Positions 33,175 to 42,515 are shown, counted from the first letter of the stretch. The stretch: DNA of 64,000 bases from ASV31 sp965229765 (GCA_965229765.1 CBDDJT010000002.1:1163028-1227027); one strand, 5' to 3'. Notes: generated by a model not told the origin, from the letters alone. Program-made: numbers and translations.

Positions 33175-34197
33175 ATGCGCGTCTATTACGATCGCGATTG
33201 CGATATCAACCTGATCAAGGACAAGAAGGTGGCGATCCTGGGCTACGGCAGCCAGGGCCACGCGCACGCGCTGAACCTGCGCGATTCGGGCGCCAAGAAC
33301 GTCGTCGTGGCGCTTCGCGAAGGCTCGCCCAGCGCGGCAAAGGCCACGGGCGAAGGCCTGCAGGTCATGGGCATCGCCGAGGCCGCCGCGTGGTGCGACC
33401 TGATCATGTTCACCATGCCCGACGAGCTTCAGGCCGATACCTACCGCAAGTATGTCCACGACAACCTGCGCGAAGGCGCGGCGATCGCCTTTGCCCATGG
33501 CCTGAACGTGCATTTCGGCCTGATCGAGCCCAAGCCCGGCGTCGATGTCATCATGATGGCGCCCAAGGGCCCCGGCCACACGGTGCGCGGCGAATACGTC
33601 AAGGGCGGCGGCGTGCCCTGCCTTGTCGCGGTGCACAACGACGCGTCGGGCCGTGCGCTGGAGATCGGGCTGTCCTATTGCTCGGCCATCGGCGGTGGCC
33701 GCTCGGGCATCATCGAGACCGATTTCAAGGAAGAGTGCGAGACCGATCTCTTCGGCGAGCAGGCGGTCCTGTGCGGCGGTCTGGTGGAACTGATCCGCAT
33801 GGGCTTCGAGACGCTGGTCGAGGCGGGCTACGAGCCCGAGATGGCCTATTTCGAGTGCCTGCACGAGGTGAAGCTGATCGTGGACCTGATCTACGAAGGC
33901 GGCATCGCGAACATGAACTACTCGATCTCGAACACCGCGGAATTCGGTGAATATGTCAGCGGCCCGCGCATTCTGCCCTATGACGAGACCAAGGCGCGGA
34001 TGAAGGCGGTGCTGACCGACATCCAGACCGGCCGTTTCGTGCGTGACTGGATGCAGGAATGCGCCGTGGGCCAGCCGTCGTTCAAGGCCACGCGCCGGCT
34101 GAACGACGCGCACCAGATCGAGGCCGTGGGCGAGACCCTGCGCGGCATGATGCCGTGGATCTCGGCCGGCAAGATGGTCGACAAGTCGAAGAACTGA
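33175..34197 (+). CDS. ilvC: Ketol-acid reductoisomerase
   Basis: A 340-residue class I enzyme. The NAD(P)-binding motif is VAILGYGSQGHAHALNLRDS with KNVVVALREGSPS after it, the usual NADPH-type region. The C-terminal knotted domain has the metal ligands and substrate residues in SGIIETDFKEECETDLFGEQ and EVKLIVDLIYEGGIANMNYS. It turns acetolactate or acetohydroxybutyrate into the dihydroxy acid in valine, leucine and isoleucine synthesis. The start follows GGAAGGA. A good intrinsic terminator follows. Control by the divergent Lrp-type pair is likely. Confidence 0.98.
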   Translation: MRVYYDRDCDINLIKDKKVAILGYGSQGHAHALNLRDSGAKNVVVALREGSPSAAKATGEGLQVMGIAEAAAWCDLIMFTMPDELQADTYRKYVHDNLREGAAIAFAHGLNVHFGLIEPKPGVDVIMMAPKGPGHTVRGEYVKGGGVPCLVAVHNDASGRALEIGLSYCSAIGGGRSGIIETDFKEECETDLFGEQAVLCGGLVELIRMGFETLVEAGYEPEMAYFECLHEVKLIVDLIYEGGIANMNYSISNTAEFGEYVSGPRILPYDETKARMKAVLTDIQTGRFVRDWMQECAVGQPSFKATRRLNDAHQIEAVGETLRGMMPWISAGKMVDKSKN

Positions 34198-34217
34198 CCG
34201 CCCACGCGGGCGATGGT

Positions 34218-34247
34218 ACGGCCCCGGCGGATCGCCGGGGCCGTTTT
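34218..34247 (+). terminator. Intrinsic terminator after ilvC
   Basis: ACGGCCCCGGCG (34218-34229), loop GAT, CGCCGGGGCCGT (34233-34244), then TTT: a 12-bp perfect stem 20 bp past the ilvC stop. Confidence 0.82.
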
Positions 34248-34260
34248 CGTTGCGCCCCGG

Positions 34261-34452
34261 TCAATTCTGGTCCGCGTCCCCGGCCTTTCCCTTGTCCGAG
34301 ACGGGCGCATCGGTGCACCATGACGCCCCGCGCGCCTGCCAGATCACCGCGCCGGCATCGGCGCGAACGGTGATCTGCTGATCCTCCTGCTCTACCCGGT
34401 CGGCCGGAAGCAGGTTGAGAAAGAGAAAAAGCGCTGCACTTGTCAGGCACAT
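34261..34452 (-). CDS. Small hypothetical protein with N-terminal hydrophobic segment
   Basis: A 63-residue frame. It starts MCLTSAALFLFLNLLPADRV, which could be an anchor or short signal sequence, followed by a polar part (QQITVRADAGAVIWQARGAS). AAGGA stands about 10 nt before the ATG. No family is recognised. It is convergent with ilvC, beginning past the terminator. Codon use fits the genome, but the small size keeps this call tentative. Confidence 0.42.
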   Translation of the reverse strand: MCLTSAALFLFLNLLPADRVEQEDQQITVRADAGAVIWQARGASWCTDAPVSDKGKAGDADQN

Positions 34453-34699
34453 GGCAAGGGGTCCTTCGGTTGCCCGCGTTCGACTGCGGGTCCGGGGTTC
34501 TTTGGCGGCGGCACCGGGACCAGCCGAAAGGCCCCTGCCGCGGCCCTGAGTGTCACAGGTTGGGACGTGCAGTGCAAATCGCGGGCGATCCGCGGCGAAA
34601 CGGGCGCGGCCATGGCGCACCATATGGTGAACATGTTCAAGACCTGCTAGGGTCCATCCGGCGTGCTCTGCTGCGCGTCCGTCATACTCCGAGGCACCC

Positions 34700-35635
34700 T
34701 TGGCCCTGTCCCGTCCGACGCTTGCAGACTGGCTTTCCCTTCTGACCCTTGGCATCGTCTGGGGGGGATCTTTCGGCTTTGTCAGCGTCGCGCTGGAAGG
34801 CTATGGCCCGGTGACGGTGGCCACGGGACGCGCTGTTCTGGGGGCAGTCGCGCTTGTGTCGCTGGCGATCCTGCTGGACCGCCCCTTGCCCCTTCGGAAC
34901 CGGGCGCTCTGGCGTCATCTGGTCCCGATCGGTATCATTTCGTCGGCAGTGCCGTTCTTCCTTCTGAGCTGGGGCCAACAGCATGTGCCCAGCGCCTTTG
35001 CGGGCCTGAGCATGAGCGCCGTGCCGCTTTTCGTGCTGCCGCTGGCGCATTTCTTCGTCAACGAACCGCTGGAACGCCGTCGCAGCCTTGGATTCCTGAT
35101 CGGGTTTTTGGGTGCGGCGGTTCTGATGCTGCCCGGCATGACGCTGGCACCCGAGGGCCTGCTGGACACGCTGGGCCGGCTGGCCTGCCTTGGCGCCGCC
35201 TGCGCCTATGCGGTGTCCTCGATCCTGGTGCGGCGGGTGCCGCCGATGGACCCGATCGCACTGGCCGCTCTGACGCTTTCGGTGGGGGCCATCCTGATGC
35301 TGCCCGCCATGCTGGCGACAGAAGGGCTGCCGGAATGGTCGGGCCCGCGTCCTGCGCTGGCGCTGATCTTTCTGGGGCTGGTGCCCACGGGCTTTGCCGC
35401 GCTTTTGCGCGTCACCGTGATCCGCAGCGCGGGACCCGGGTTCCTGACGCTGGTGAACTATCAGATCCCGCTTTGGGCGATGGCCTTCGGCGCGCTGTTT
35501 CTGGGCGAAGTGCTGGAACCACGGTTCTTCGCGGCGCTGGCGCTGATCGTGCTGGGGCTGGCGATGACCCAGTGGGCAGACCTGGGCGGGCGGGCAAAGC
35601 GGATGGGCGGGCCTACTCGGCCGCCGTCAGCGTGA
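34700..35635 (+). CDS. EamA-family (DMT superfamily) transporter
   Basis: A 311-residue membrane protein with ten predicted helices arranged as two EamA repeats: LLTLGIVWGGSFGFVSVALE opens the first, and LGAACAYAVSSILVRRVPP opens the second. SFAGLSMSAVPLFVLPLAH-like (FAGLSMSAVPLFVLPLAHFF) and LTLVNYQIPLWAMAFGALFL are family segments. The best start is TTG 34700 with GAGG in front, since no ATG is well placed. Substrate unknown; members export amino acids or other metabolites. Its last 23 bp overlap the 3' end of glmM on the other strand. Confidence 0.88.
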   Translation: MALSRPTLADWLSLLTLGIVWGGSFGFVSVALEGYGPVTVATGRAVLGAVALVSLAILLDRPLPLRNRALWRHLVPIGIISSAVPFFLLSWGQQHVPSAFAGLSMSAVPLFVLPLAHFFVNEPLERRRSLGFLIGFLGAAVLMLPGMTLAPEGLLDTLGRLACLGAACAYAVSSILVRRVPPMDPIALAALTLSVGAILMLPAMLATEGLPEWSGPRPALALIFLGLVPTGFAALLRVTVIRSAGPGFLTLVNYQIPLWAMAFGALFLGEVLEPRFFAALALIVLGLAMTQWADLGGRAKRMGGPTRPPSA

Positions 35636-36971
35636 TCGCCTCGACCTCGGCCACGATGCCGTCGACCACGTCGGTCAATAGCGCCTGATCCTCGCATTCG
35701 GCCATCACCCGGATAAGCGGTTCTGTCCCGGACTTGCGGATCAGCAGCCGACCGGACCCGTTCAGGCGCCTTTCTGCCAGAGCGATGGCATCCTGCACTC
35801 GGACCTCGGCCAGCGGTTCCTGCCCGACGCGGTATCGCACGTTCTTGAGAAGCTGGGGCACACGGGTAAAGACATGGCTGAGTTCGGACGCACGACGGCC
35901 GGTGGCCACCATCTCGGCCAGGAATTGCAGGCCGGCGATAAGGCCGTCGCCCGTGGTGGCATAGTCGGTCATCACGATGTGGCCCGACTGCTCGCCGCCA
36001 AGGTTCCAGCCGCCCTGCCGCATCCGCTCGACCACATAGCGGTCGCCGACGGGCGTGCGTTCCATCCGCATCCCGTTGCCGACGAGGAAACGTTCGAGCC
36101 CGAGGTTCGACATGACCGTGGCCACCAGCGTGCCGCCGGCGAGCCGGTCCTCTGCCATCCAGCGCGAGGCAAAAAGCGCCATGATCTGGTCGCCGTCGGC
36201 CACCGCGCCGGTTTCGTCCAGGATGATGACCCGGTCCGCGTCGCCGTCGAGGCAGATGCCCACATCGGCGCCCGCGCGGCGCACGGTCTCGGCCGCAAGT
36301 GCGGGATGGGTAGAGCCGCAGCCCGCGTTGATGTTGGTGCCGTCGGGATCGACGCCGATCGGGATGACCTCTGCCCCCAGTTCCCACAGCACCTCGGGCG
36401 CGGCCTTGTAGGCGGCGCCGTTGGCGCAGTCGATCACGACCTTCAGACCCTCAAGCTTGCCGCGGCCCGGAAAGGTGGTCTTGGCGTATTCCATATAGCG
36501 CCCGCGGCCATCGTCGATCCGGCGCGCACGGCCGATGTTTTCCGGAGCACAGGGCGCGATTTCCGCTGCGACCATCGCCTCGATCTCGGCCTCGGCCTCG
36601 TCCGACAGCTTGAAGCCGTCGGGCCCGAAGAACTTGATCCCGTTGTCATGGTGCGGGTTATGGCTGGCCGAGATCATGATGCCGAAATCGGCGCGCATGG
36701 AATGGGTCAGAAGCCCCACGGCGGGCGTGGGCACCGGACCCAGAAGGAGCACGTTCATGCCGGTGGACGTCAGCCCGGCGGTCAGCGCATTCTCGATCAT
36801 GTAGCCCGACAGGCGCGTGTCCTTGCCGATCACGACGCGGTGGCCACGCGACCTGTCCTTTCGGAAATACCGCCCCGCAGCCGCACCCAGTTTCAGCGCA
36901 ATCTCGGCGGTCATGGGGTAGGAGTTCGCCTGACCGCGAACACCGTCGGTTCCGAAAAGCTTTCGTGTCAT
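35613..36971 (-). CDS. glmM: Phosphoglucosamine mutase
   Basis: A 452-residue phosphohexomutase. It begins KLFGTDGVRGQANSYPMTAE, with the phosphoserine loop GIMISASHNPHHDNGIKFFG (catalytic Ser about 103), the metal loop CLDGDADRVIILDETG (DGDAD), the sugar loop GGEQSGHIVMTDYATTGDGL, and the phosphate-binding LIRKSGTEPLIRVMAE. It turns glucosamine-6-phosphate into glucosamine-1-phosphate for UDP-GlcNAc, peptidoglycan and LPS. Its ATG overlaps the folP stop by 4 bases, so it is co-translated with folP, a common bacterial pairing. The 3' end overlaps a convergent transporter gene. Confidence 0.97.
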   Translation of the reverse strand: MTRKLFGTDGVRGQANSYPMTAEIALKLGAAAGRYFRKDRSRGHRVVIGKDTRLSGYMIENALTAGLTSTGMNVLLLGPVPTPAVGLLTHSMRADFGIMISASHNPHHDNGIKFFGPDGFKLSDEAEAEIEAMVAAEIAPCAPENIGRARRIDDGRGRYMEYAKTTFPGRGKLEGLKVVIDCANGAAYKAAPEVLWELGAEVIPIGVDPDGTNINAGCGSTHPALAAETVRRAGADVGICLDGDADRVIILDETGAVADGDQIMALFASRWMAEDRLAGGTLVATVMSNLGLERFLVGNGMRMERTPVGDRYVVERMRQGGWNLGGEQSGHIVMTDYATTGDGLIAGLQFLAEMVATGRRASELSHVFTRVPQLLKNVRYRVGQEPLAEVRVQDAIALAERRLNGSGRLLIRKSGTEPLIRVMAECEDQALLTDVVDGIVAEVEAITLTAAE

Positions 36972-37984
36972 TCTGCTGTCCCGATATGCATTGCCGCCGC
37001 AAAGAGACGAACTGCCTGTTTTGTTTGTTTCATATCATGAACGCGGCAGATCTGAACACCCTGCTGCACTGCCGCAAGCGCAACGGCGATGGATCCGGGC
37101 GCACGATCGGCGGGATCCGGCGCGTCTCCGAGCGTGCCGATGAAGCGCTTGCGCGACGCGCCCAGCAGGATCGGGCAGCCCAGCCCGTGGAACAGCGACA
37201 GCCCCCGCAAGAGCGTCAGGTTATGCGCGATCGTCTTGCCGAAGCCGATGCCGGGATCGACGATGATCTGCGCGCGGGCAATGCCCGCGGCTTCGGCCAT
37301 CGCCACCCGCTCTGCCAGGAAATCGTAGACGTCGAGCAGGACGTCGTCGTAATGCGGATCGTCCTGCATCGTCTTCGGATCGCCCTTGGCGTGCATCAGA
37401 CAGACCGGCACCCGCCGCTCTGCCGCCAGCGGGGCAAGCGCCGGATCATGGGAGAAAGCGGCCACGTCATTGACCAGCGCCGCGCCCGCGTCCAGCGCCG
37501 CGCGCGCCACCGCGGCCTTGCGCGTGTCGATCGACACGGGGGGCGCGCCGGCTGCGGACAGGGCCGCGATCACCGGCACCACTCGTGAAATTTCGTCTTG
37601 GGTTTCAACCGTGTCGGACCCGGGCCGCGTGGATTCGCCGCCGATGTCGAGGATATCCGCCCCCTGCCCTGCCATCGCCATGGCATGGGTCACCGCGGCA
37701 TCGCGGTCGTGGAACTGGCCGCCGTCGGAAAAGCTGTCGGGGGTCACGTTGACGATGCCCATCAGGCGAGGCCGATCAAGCGCCATGCCAAGCAGCGGTG
37801 CGCGGGGTGTCCAAAGCGCAAGCACAACCTCTGCGGGAATATCGGCGGCCGGGACCACGGCCGGCAGATGGCCGCGGCGCAAGTGCTCGACATGGGTGCA
37901 CCAGGCCCAGCCACCGGCCAGCGCCAGCGCGTCCCCGGGGCGAACCGGGCCGGTCTGGGCAAGCGGTCGGAAGTAGTCGGTCAT
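36968..37984 (-). CDS. folP: Dihydropteroate synthase
   Basis: A 338-residue protein, longer than the usual 270-280 because of about 65 extra N-terminal residues (MTDYFRPLAQTGPVRPGDAL and on) common in this group. The TIM-barrel core has PRLMGIVNVTPDSFSDGGQF, ADILDIGGESTRPGSDTVET, PPVSIDTRKAAVARAALDAG, VNDVAAFSHDP, QIIVDPGIGFGKTIAHNL and ILLGASRKRFIG, all classical FolP motifs. It joins p-aminobenzoate to the pterin pyrophosphate. The gene is between folB (44 bp upstream) and glmM (overlap). Confidence 0.96.
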   Translation of the reverse strand: MTDYFRPLAQTGPVRPGDALALAGGWAWCTHVEHLRRGHLPAVVPAADIPAEVVLALWTPRAPLLGMALDRPRLMGIVNVTPDSFSDGGQFHDRDAAVTHAMAMAGQGADILDIGGESTRPGSDTVETQDEISRVVPVIAALSAAGAPPVSIDTRKAAVARAALDAGAALVNDVAAFSHDPALAPLAAERRVPVCLMHAKGDPKTMQDDPHYDDVLLDVYDFLAERVAMAEAAGIARAQIIVDPGIGFGKTIAHNLTLLRGLSLFHGLGCPILLGASRKRFIGTLGDAPDPADRAPGSIAVALAAVQQGVQICRVHDMKQTKQAVRLFAAAMHIGTAE

Positions 37985-38028
37985 CTCGGTGTCCCCGGCC
38001 TGCACGGGCGATCGAGGCGCCCCAATGC

Positions 38029-38964
38029 TCAGAACAGCGCCGCAGCGTCCAGCGCAACGGCGCGGCGTGGCAGGTCGCCCTTGATCGGCGGATCCATGCC
38101 GACGGCCACCAGTTCCTCGGCATGGGTCAGTGCCGCGAACCACGCCACCAGCGCCGCCGAGTCGCCGGGCTGCGCCGAAGGACCGTCGATGGCATCCAGC
38201 ACGATCTTCGACGGCGCCCAGACGCAAAGCTGGCCGTTCTTCATCGCCCAGTCCAGTTCGGTGCGTGTGCCCACCACGACGCAGCGCCGGTCGCGGCCCG
38301 CCAGCACCCATGCGTTCTGTTCGATGGCCAGAAGATCGATGCGCCGCTGTGCCGCCGGGGCCGCCGCTTGCGGCGCGGGGCTGTCGGCGGGGCCGACACA
38401 CAGGATCACCGGACGGCCATCGGCAACGACGCCGTCGATCCAGTCTGTCAGCCGGTGTGAGGCCAGCGCAGCATTCGACAACAACACCACAGTCGGATGC
38501 GGGGCAACGGTCGCGTCCTCTTCGCTAACGGGGCGAAGCGGGGCCTGCCCGCGGGCCCGCACGATCTCGACCCCCAGCGCACCCGGCCCGCGGTCGAGCT
38601 TTTCCACGCGAACGAAGACGCGCACTGCCTGCGGCGCGGCAAGGATGCGATCGGCAATGCGCTCTGCCAGCGTTTCCAGAAGGTTCAGGCGCTCGGACGC
38701 CAGTTCCGCGTCGATCGCTTCTGTGATGGTGTCATAGCTGAGAATGCGGTCGACGTCGTCATCCAGCGGCGCCGGCGCCGGCCGCACCTCGACCACGATG
38801 TTGAAGCACAACCGCTGCTGGCGCCCACGCTCGGCCTGAAAGGCGCCGATGTCTGCGCTGCGGATGTGATCGCGCAACGAAATGCGGTCATGCGCGGCGG
38901 CAGGCGCTGTGGCGGCGGCGCGGGCCTCGGGGTGATCGAAGGCCAGGCGGATATCGGTGGTCAT
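38029..38964 (-). CDS. folB: Dihydroneopterin aldolase with C-terminal extra domain
   Basis: A 311-residue protein. The first about 140 residues are FolB-like: HDRISLRDHIRSADIGAFQA and ERGRQQRLCFNIVVEVRPA (conserved Glu), DRILSYDTITEAIDAELASE, LNLLETLAERIADRILAAPQ and the lysine strand VRVFVRVEKLDRGPGALGVE. Known FolB proteins are about 120 residues. The remaining about 170 residues form a second domain with PHPTVVLLSNAALASHRLTD and ILCVGPADSP-like segments, which I cannot name. GGGAG precedes the start. Role: cleavage of dihydroneopterin to hydroxymethyl-dihydropterin for folate. It leads the folB-folP-glmM operon. Confidence 0.88.
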   Translation of the reverse strand: MTTDIRLAFDHPEARAAATAPAAAHDRISLRDHIRSADIGAFQAERGRQQRLCFNIVVEVRPAPAPLDDDVDRILSYDTITEAIDAELASERLNLLETLAERIADRILAAPQAVRVFVRVEKLDRGPGALGVEIVRARGQAPLRPVSEEDATVAPHPTVVLLSNAALASHRLTDWIDGVVADGRPVILCVGPADSPAPQAAAPAAQRRIDLLAIEQNAWVLAGRDRRCVVVGTRTELDWAMKNGQLCVWAPSKIVLDAIDGPSAQPGDSAALVAWFAALTHAEELVAVGMDPPIKGDLPRRAVALDAAALF

Positions 38965-39062
38965 GGACGAGTCTCCCGGTTGGCGCAGCCATAGCTTGTT
39001 CGCAGGCGCGGGGCCATGTCCGGGAACGGCGCAGGCAGGGGCGGAAACGACGCAGAGATGCG

Positions 39063-39749
39063 TCAACCCTTGGTCGTGCGGCCCTTGCGGTAGAAGTGGT
39101 GCACGCCGATCGTGGCGGTGCGCAGGAAGACGCGCGCCCAGTTCGGCGACACCTCGACCGTGTGGTAATGCGTGGCGCCCTTGGTCAGCGTCCGCTCGGC
39201 CCCGTCCAGCATGATGCGGGAAATCTTGCCCAGCATCTCGTATGTGCCACGCTCGCGGATCGTTTCGGCGTGGCCGTCGCAGGTATAGGTGAACTGGCAG
39301 CGATAGCGTTCGCCGGTGCCCTGGTGCACGACGCCGCAGACGGTCGAGGGATAGTCGGGATGATCCACGCGATTCAGGATCACCTCTGCCACGGCGAACT
39401 GGCCCTTCACGCTTTCGCCGCGGGCCTCGAAGTACAGAGCCTCGGTAAGGCACTGCCACTGGTTTGCACCGTTGGCGTTCGGCAGGCCGCGCAGCCAGTC
39501 GCGGCTATACACGATCTCTGACCCGCCCGCAGCCGGCCGCGCCACCGGGGCAATCGCCGACAGGCGCTCCAGCCGCTCGGGCCGGACTGCGGCCACGGCC
39601 GACCGTTCGGCAGCGAACAGGTCGGCCACATGGGCACGCAGGTCAAGGCGCGGGTCGTTGGACTGGCCGATCGTTACGTCGGCACGCGCACCAGCCGAAA
39701 GGCCGACGGCCGCGGCCATGGCCGCGATCCATACGCAGTGTCGTCTCAT
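39063..39749 (-). CDS. Cell-wall hydrolase, SleB type (Hydrolase_2 domain)
   Basis: A 228-residue exported protein. The signal peptide is MRRHCVWIAAMAAAVGLSAG with cleavage near ARA-DV. The C-terminal Hydrolase_2 domain (about 95-225) has CLTEALYFEARGESVKGQFA (catalytic Glu region), VAEVILNRVDHPDYPSTVCG, CQFTYTCDGHAETI and GATHYHTVEVSPNWA. Such enzymes cleave the glycan strands of peptidoglycan. GGAGGGAC precedes the ATG. It is upstream of folB with 98 bp between and is probably its own unit. Periplasmic cell-wall turnover is the likely role. Confidence 0.92.
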   Translation of the reverse strand: MRRHCVWIAAMAAAVGLSAGARADVTIGQSNDPRLDLRAHVADLFAAERSAVAAVRPERLERLSAIAPVARPAAGGSEIVYSRDWLRGLPNANGANQWQCLTEALYFEARGESVKGQFAVAEVILNRVDHPDYPSTVCGVVHQGTGERYRCQFTYTCDGHAETIRERGTYEMLGKISRIMLDGAERTLTKGATHYHTVEVSPNWARVFLRTATIGVHHFYRKGRTTKG

Positions 39750-39962
39750 TGTCCCTCCAGGCGTCCGAAGACTTTCGTTTCGGCAGCGTGATGGGAAAAT
39801 ATGCAGAAAATAGTCCAAGAGTCTACCCTTGCCCCCGCCCGGCAAATGGCGCCTCTGACCCCCCATTTCGATTTTCGCAAAAGACACCGCATCTTGCGGC
39901 CTGACGTGAAAGTAAATCCACCCGTGGGGGCCGCCGAGCGGGTGCTGTGGCGGCGATCCGCC

Positions 39963-42515
39963 CTAGCCCCTGGGGCGCGGCTCGGTCAGCGCAAGATGGG
40001 CGGCGGCCAGCCGCGCGACAGGCACGCGGAAGGGTGAACAGGACACGTAATCGAACCCCGCGTCGCGGCAAAAGGCGATGGATTCTGGGTTTCCGCCATG
40101 CTCGCCACAGATCGACAAGACCACGTCGGGACGGGTGACACGGCCCCGTTCCGCGCCGATGGTCAGAAGCTCTCCGACCCCGTCAATGTCGAGCGTGTGG
40201 AACGGATCCTCGGGAAAGACGCCCTGATTCACGTAGTCGGACATGAACCGCCCGGCATCGTCGCGCGACAGGCCATAGGTCATCTGCGTCAGGTCGTTGG
40301 TGCCGAAGGACAGGAACGCCGAATGCGCCGCGATCTCGCCCGCACGCAGGGCGGCGCGGGGCGTTTCCACCATCACGCCAAGCCGGTAGGTGAAATCGAC
40401 GCCGCGCTGGGTGCGCACCGCGGCGGCCACTGCGTCGATGCGGGTCTTGACCAGTTCCACCTCGCGCTTGGCGCTGACCAGCGGGATCATGATCTCAGGC
40501 ACCACCGGATCGCCCCAGCCCGAAGCCTCGATCGTGGCCTCGAAGATGGCGCGCGCCTGCATCTCGTAGATTTCCGGCACCGTGATGCCCAGCCGCACGC
40601 CGCGCATCCCCAGCATCGGGTTGAATTCGCTCAGCGCCTCGACCCGGCGGGTGACATCGGCGATGGGGCGGTCCAGCGCCTCTGCCAGCGCCTGCATCCC
40701 CTCGCGGTCGGACGGCAGGAATTCGTGCAGCGGCGGGTCGAACAGACGAATGCAGACCGGCTGGCCCTGCATGATCTTGAACAGCGCCACGAAATCCCGC
40801 CGCTGCATCGGCAGCAGCAGGTCAAGCGCCGCCGCGCGGTCCTCTGCCGTGTTGGCAAAGATCATCTCGCGCATCACGGTCAGGCGGTCTTCCTCGAAGA
40901 ACATGTGTTCCGTGCGGCAGAGCCCGATGCCCTGCGCCTCGAAATCGCGGGCCATCTGCGCGTCTGCGGGGCTGTCGGCGTTGGCGCGCACGCCGATGTC
41001 GCGCACCGCGTCGGCCCAGGACAGAAGCGTGCGGAACGCGTCGTCCAGCGCGGGTTCCAGCAATTCGGCCGCGCCGGCCAGAACCTGCCCCGTGGTGCCA
41101 TCGACAGTGATGATGTCGCCCTCGGCGAACTGTCGGCCACCCGGCGCGATCAGGGTCTTGCGCCGGTGACTGAGCTGCATGCCCGTCGCCCCCACCACGC
41201 AGGGCACGCCAAGACCGCGGGCGATCACCGCCGCGTGGCTGGTCACGCCGCCACGCTCTGTCAGGACACCGGCGGCGGCATGCATGCCGCGGATGTCCTC
41301 GGGCGCGGTTTCGCGACGCACAAGGATGCAGGGTTCGTCCCGGGCGGCGCTGGCCTGCGCCGCTGCGGACGTGAACACGATACGCCCCACCGCAGCGCCG
41401 GGACTGGCGGCGATGCCACTCAGGACAGTGTCGCGGGGACCCCGCGGATCGACCTGCCGGTGCAAAAGCTCGGACAGCGCACGGGGCGCAATGCGCAGGA
41501 TCGCCTCTTCGCGCGGAATGATCCCGTCGTCGGCCAGACGCACCGCGATACGCACCGACGCACGGGAACTGCGCGCCACCCGCACCGCGTCGAGGATGCG
41601 CAACGTGCCGGATTCCAGCGTGAACTCGATCTGCATTTCCTCGCGCAGACGTTCCCGGCAAAGCGCGCCATAGCGGACGAGGTCGGAAAAGCAGGCGTTG
41701 CAGCGGTCTTCCAGCGAGGGGCCGCGCGGATCGCGCGTCAGGTAGATGGCGCCCGCCCCCTTGGCCAGCGCGTCGCGCCCCTGCGATTGGCTCAGATAGC
41801 GCCCCGTGATCTGCGGAAGGCCGGTCGTCGGATCGACGAACTGGATGACACCCGCGCCGGATTCCGGCGCGCCAAGACCCAGCGCCATGTCTTGCACCAC
41901 AAGCCCCAGACCCGCATCGGCGGGCGCGCCCTTGGCCTGCCTCAAAAGCCGCGCCGTCGTACCCTCCCAGGCACGTGCCATCGAACGCAGAACACCCGCC
42001 AGCTGCATCGCGGGGTCCTGCGGAAAGGGCTCGTCGGTTTCTTCCTCGTAGGCAAACAGCGCGCGGCGCAGCGCCTCGGCATCCGGGCGATCTGGCAATT
42101 CGAACATTTCGGGGTCAAGCCGGGCCACATGGATGGAAAACGCTTGCACGAAACGAAGATAGATCGCAGTGGCCGCCTCTTCCCCGATCCGGTCCGACAA
42201 CTGCGCGTGGCGGGCGTCGCACATGCCGATGTTCAGGATCGCGCCGGGGCCGCCCCAGTCGGGATCCTCGGAACTGGGGCGCACCGACAGCAGCGGATCA
42301 GGTCCGAATTCCGCAAGCAGGTCAGAAATGTCGGGCATGTGGCCCGCGGCGATGCCGTGCACGGTTGCAAACGGCAGCGCCACCGTGCGCGGCACCGGCA
42401 ACTCCAGCCGGATCAGGCGTTGCAGGCATTTCGCACGCCCACCGTGAACGCTCGTTTCAATCGGCGCCTCGGGCGTGATCCGGGAAAACGCTTCGCTTCT
42501 ATGGTGTTTCTGCAC
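39963..42515 (-). CDS. ppdK: Pyruvate, phosphate dikinase family protein with divergent ATP-grasp domain
   Basis: An 850-residue PPDK-type protein. The phosphohistidine domain is intact (ERGGVTSHAAVIARGLGVPC), as is the C-terminal PEP/pyruvate barrel: GIGLCRTEHMFFEEDRL, NPMLGMRGVRLGITVPEIYE, and the catalytic Cys in SICGEHGGNPESIAFC followed by VSCSPFRVPVARLAA. The N-terminal ATP-grasp part is unusual: SVRPSSEDPDWGGPGAILNI replaces SVRSGAxxSMPGMMDTVLNL, and GVIQFVDPTTG replaces the VAFTRNPxTG loop. GTG 42515 was chosen for its AAGGA site at 7 nt. It follows glyS, the usual place of ppdK in alphaproteobacteria. Dikinase activity needs testing because of the altered ATP site. Confidence 0.82.
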   Translation of the reverse strand: MQKHHRSEAFSRITPEAPIETSVHGGRAKCLQRLIRLELPVPRTVALPFATVHGIAAGHMPDISDLLAEFGPDPLLSVRPSSEDPDWGGPGAILNIGMCDARHAQLSDRIGEEAATAIYLRFVQAFSIHVARLDPEMFELPDRPDAEALRRALFAYEEETDEPFPQDPAMQLAGVLRSMARAWEGTTARLLRQAKGAPADAGLGLVVQDMALGLGAPESGAGVIQFVDPTTGLPQITGRYLSQSQGRDALAKGAGAIYLTRDPRGPSLEDRCNACFSDLVRYGALCRERLREEMQIEFTLESGTLRILDAVRVARSSRASVRIAVRLADDGIIPREEAILRIAPRALSELLHRQVDPRGPRDTVLSGIAASPGAAVGRIVFTSAAAQASAARDEPCILVRRETAPEDIRGMHAAAGVLTERGGVTSHAAVIARGLGVPCVVGATGMQLSHRRKTLIAPGGRQFAEGDIITVDGTTGQVLAGAAELLEPALDDAFRTLLSWADAVRDIGVRANADSPADAQMARDFEAQGIGLCRTEHMFFEEDRLTVMREMIFANTAEDRAAALDLLLPMQRRDFVALFKIMQGQPVCIRLFDPPLHEFLPSDREGMQALAEALDRPIADVTRRVEALSEFNPMLGMRGVRLGITVPEIYEMQARAIFEATIEASGWGDPVVPEIMIPLVSAKREVELVKTRIDAVAAAVRTQRGVDFTYRLGVMVETPRAALRAGEIAAHSAFLSFGTNDLTQMTYGLSRDDAGRFMSDYVNQGVFPEDPFHTLDIDGVGELLTIGAERGRVTRPDVVLSICGEHGGNPESIAFCRDAGFDYVSCSPFRVPVARLAAAHLALTEPRPRG

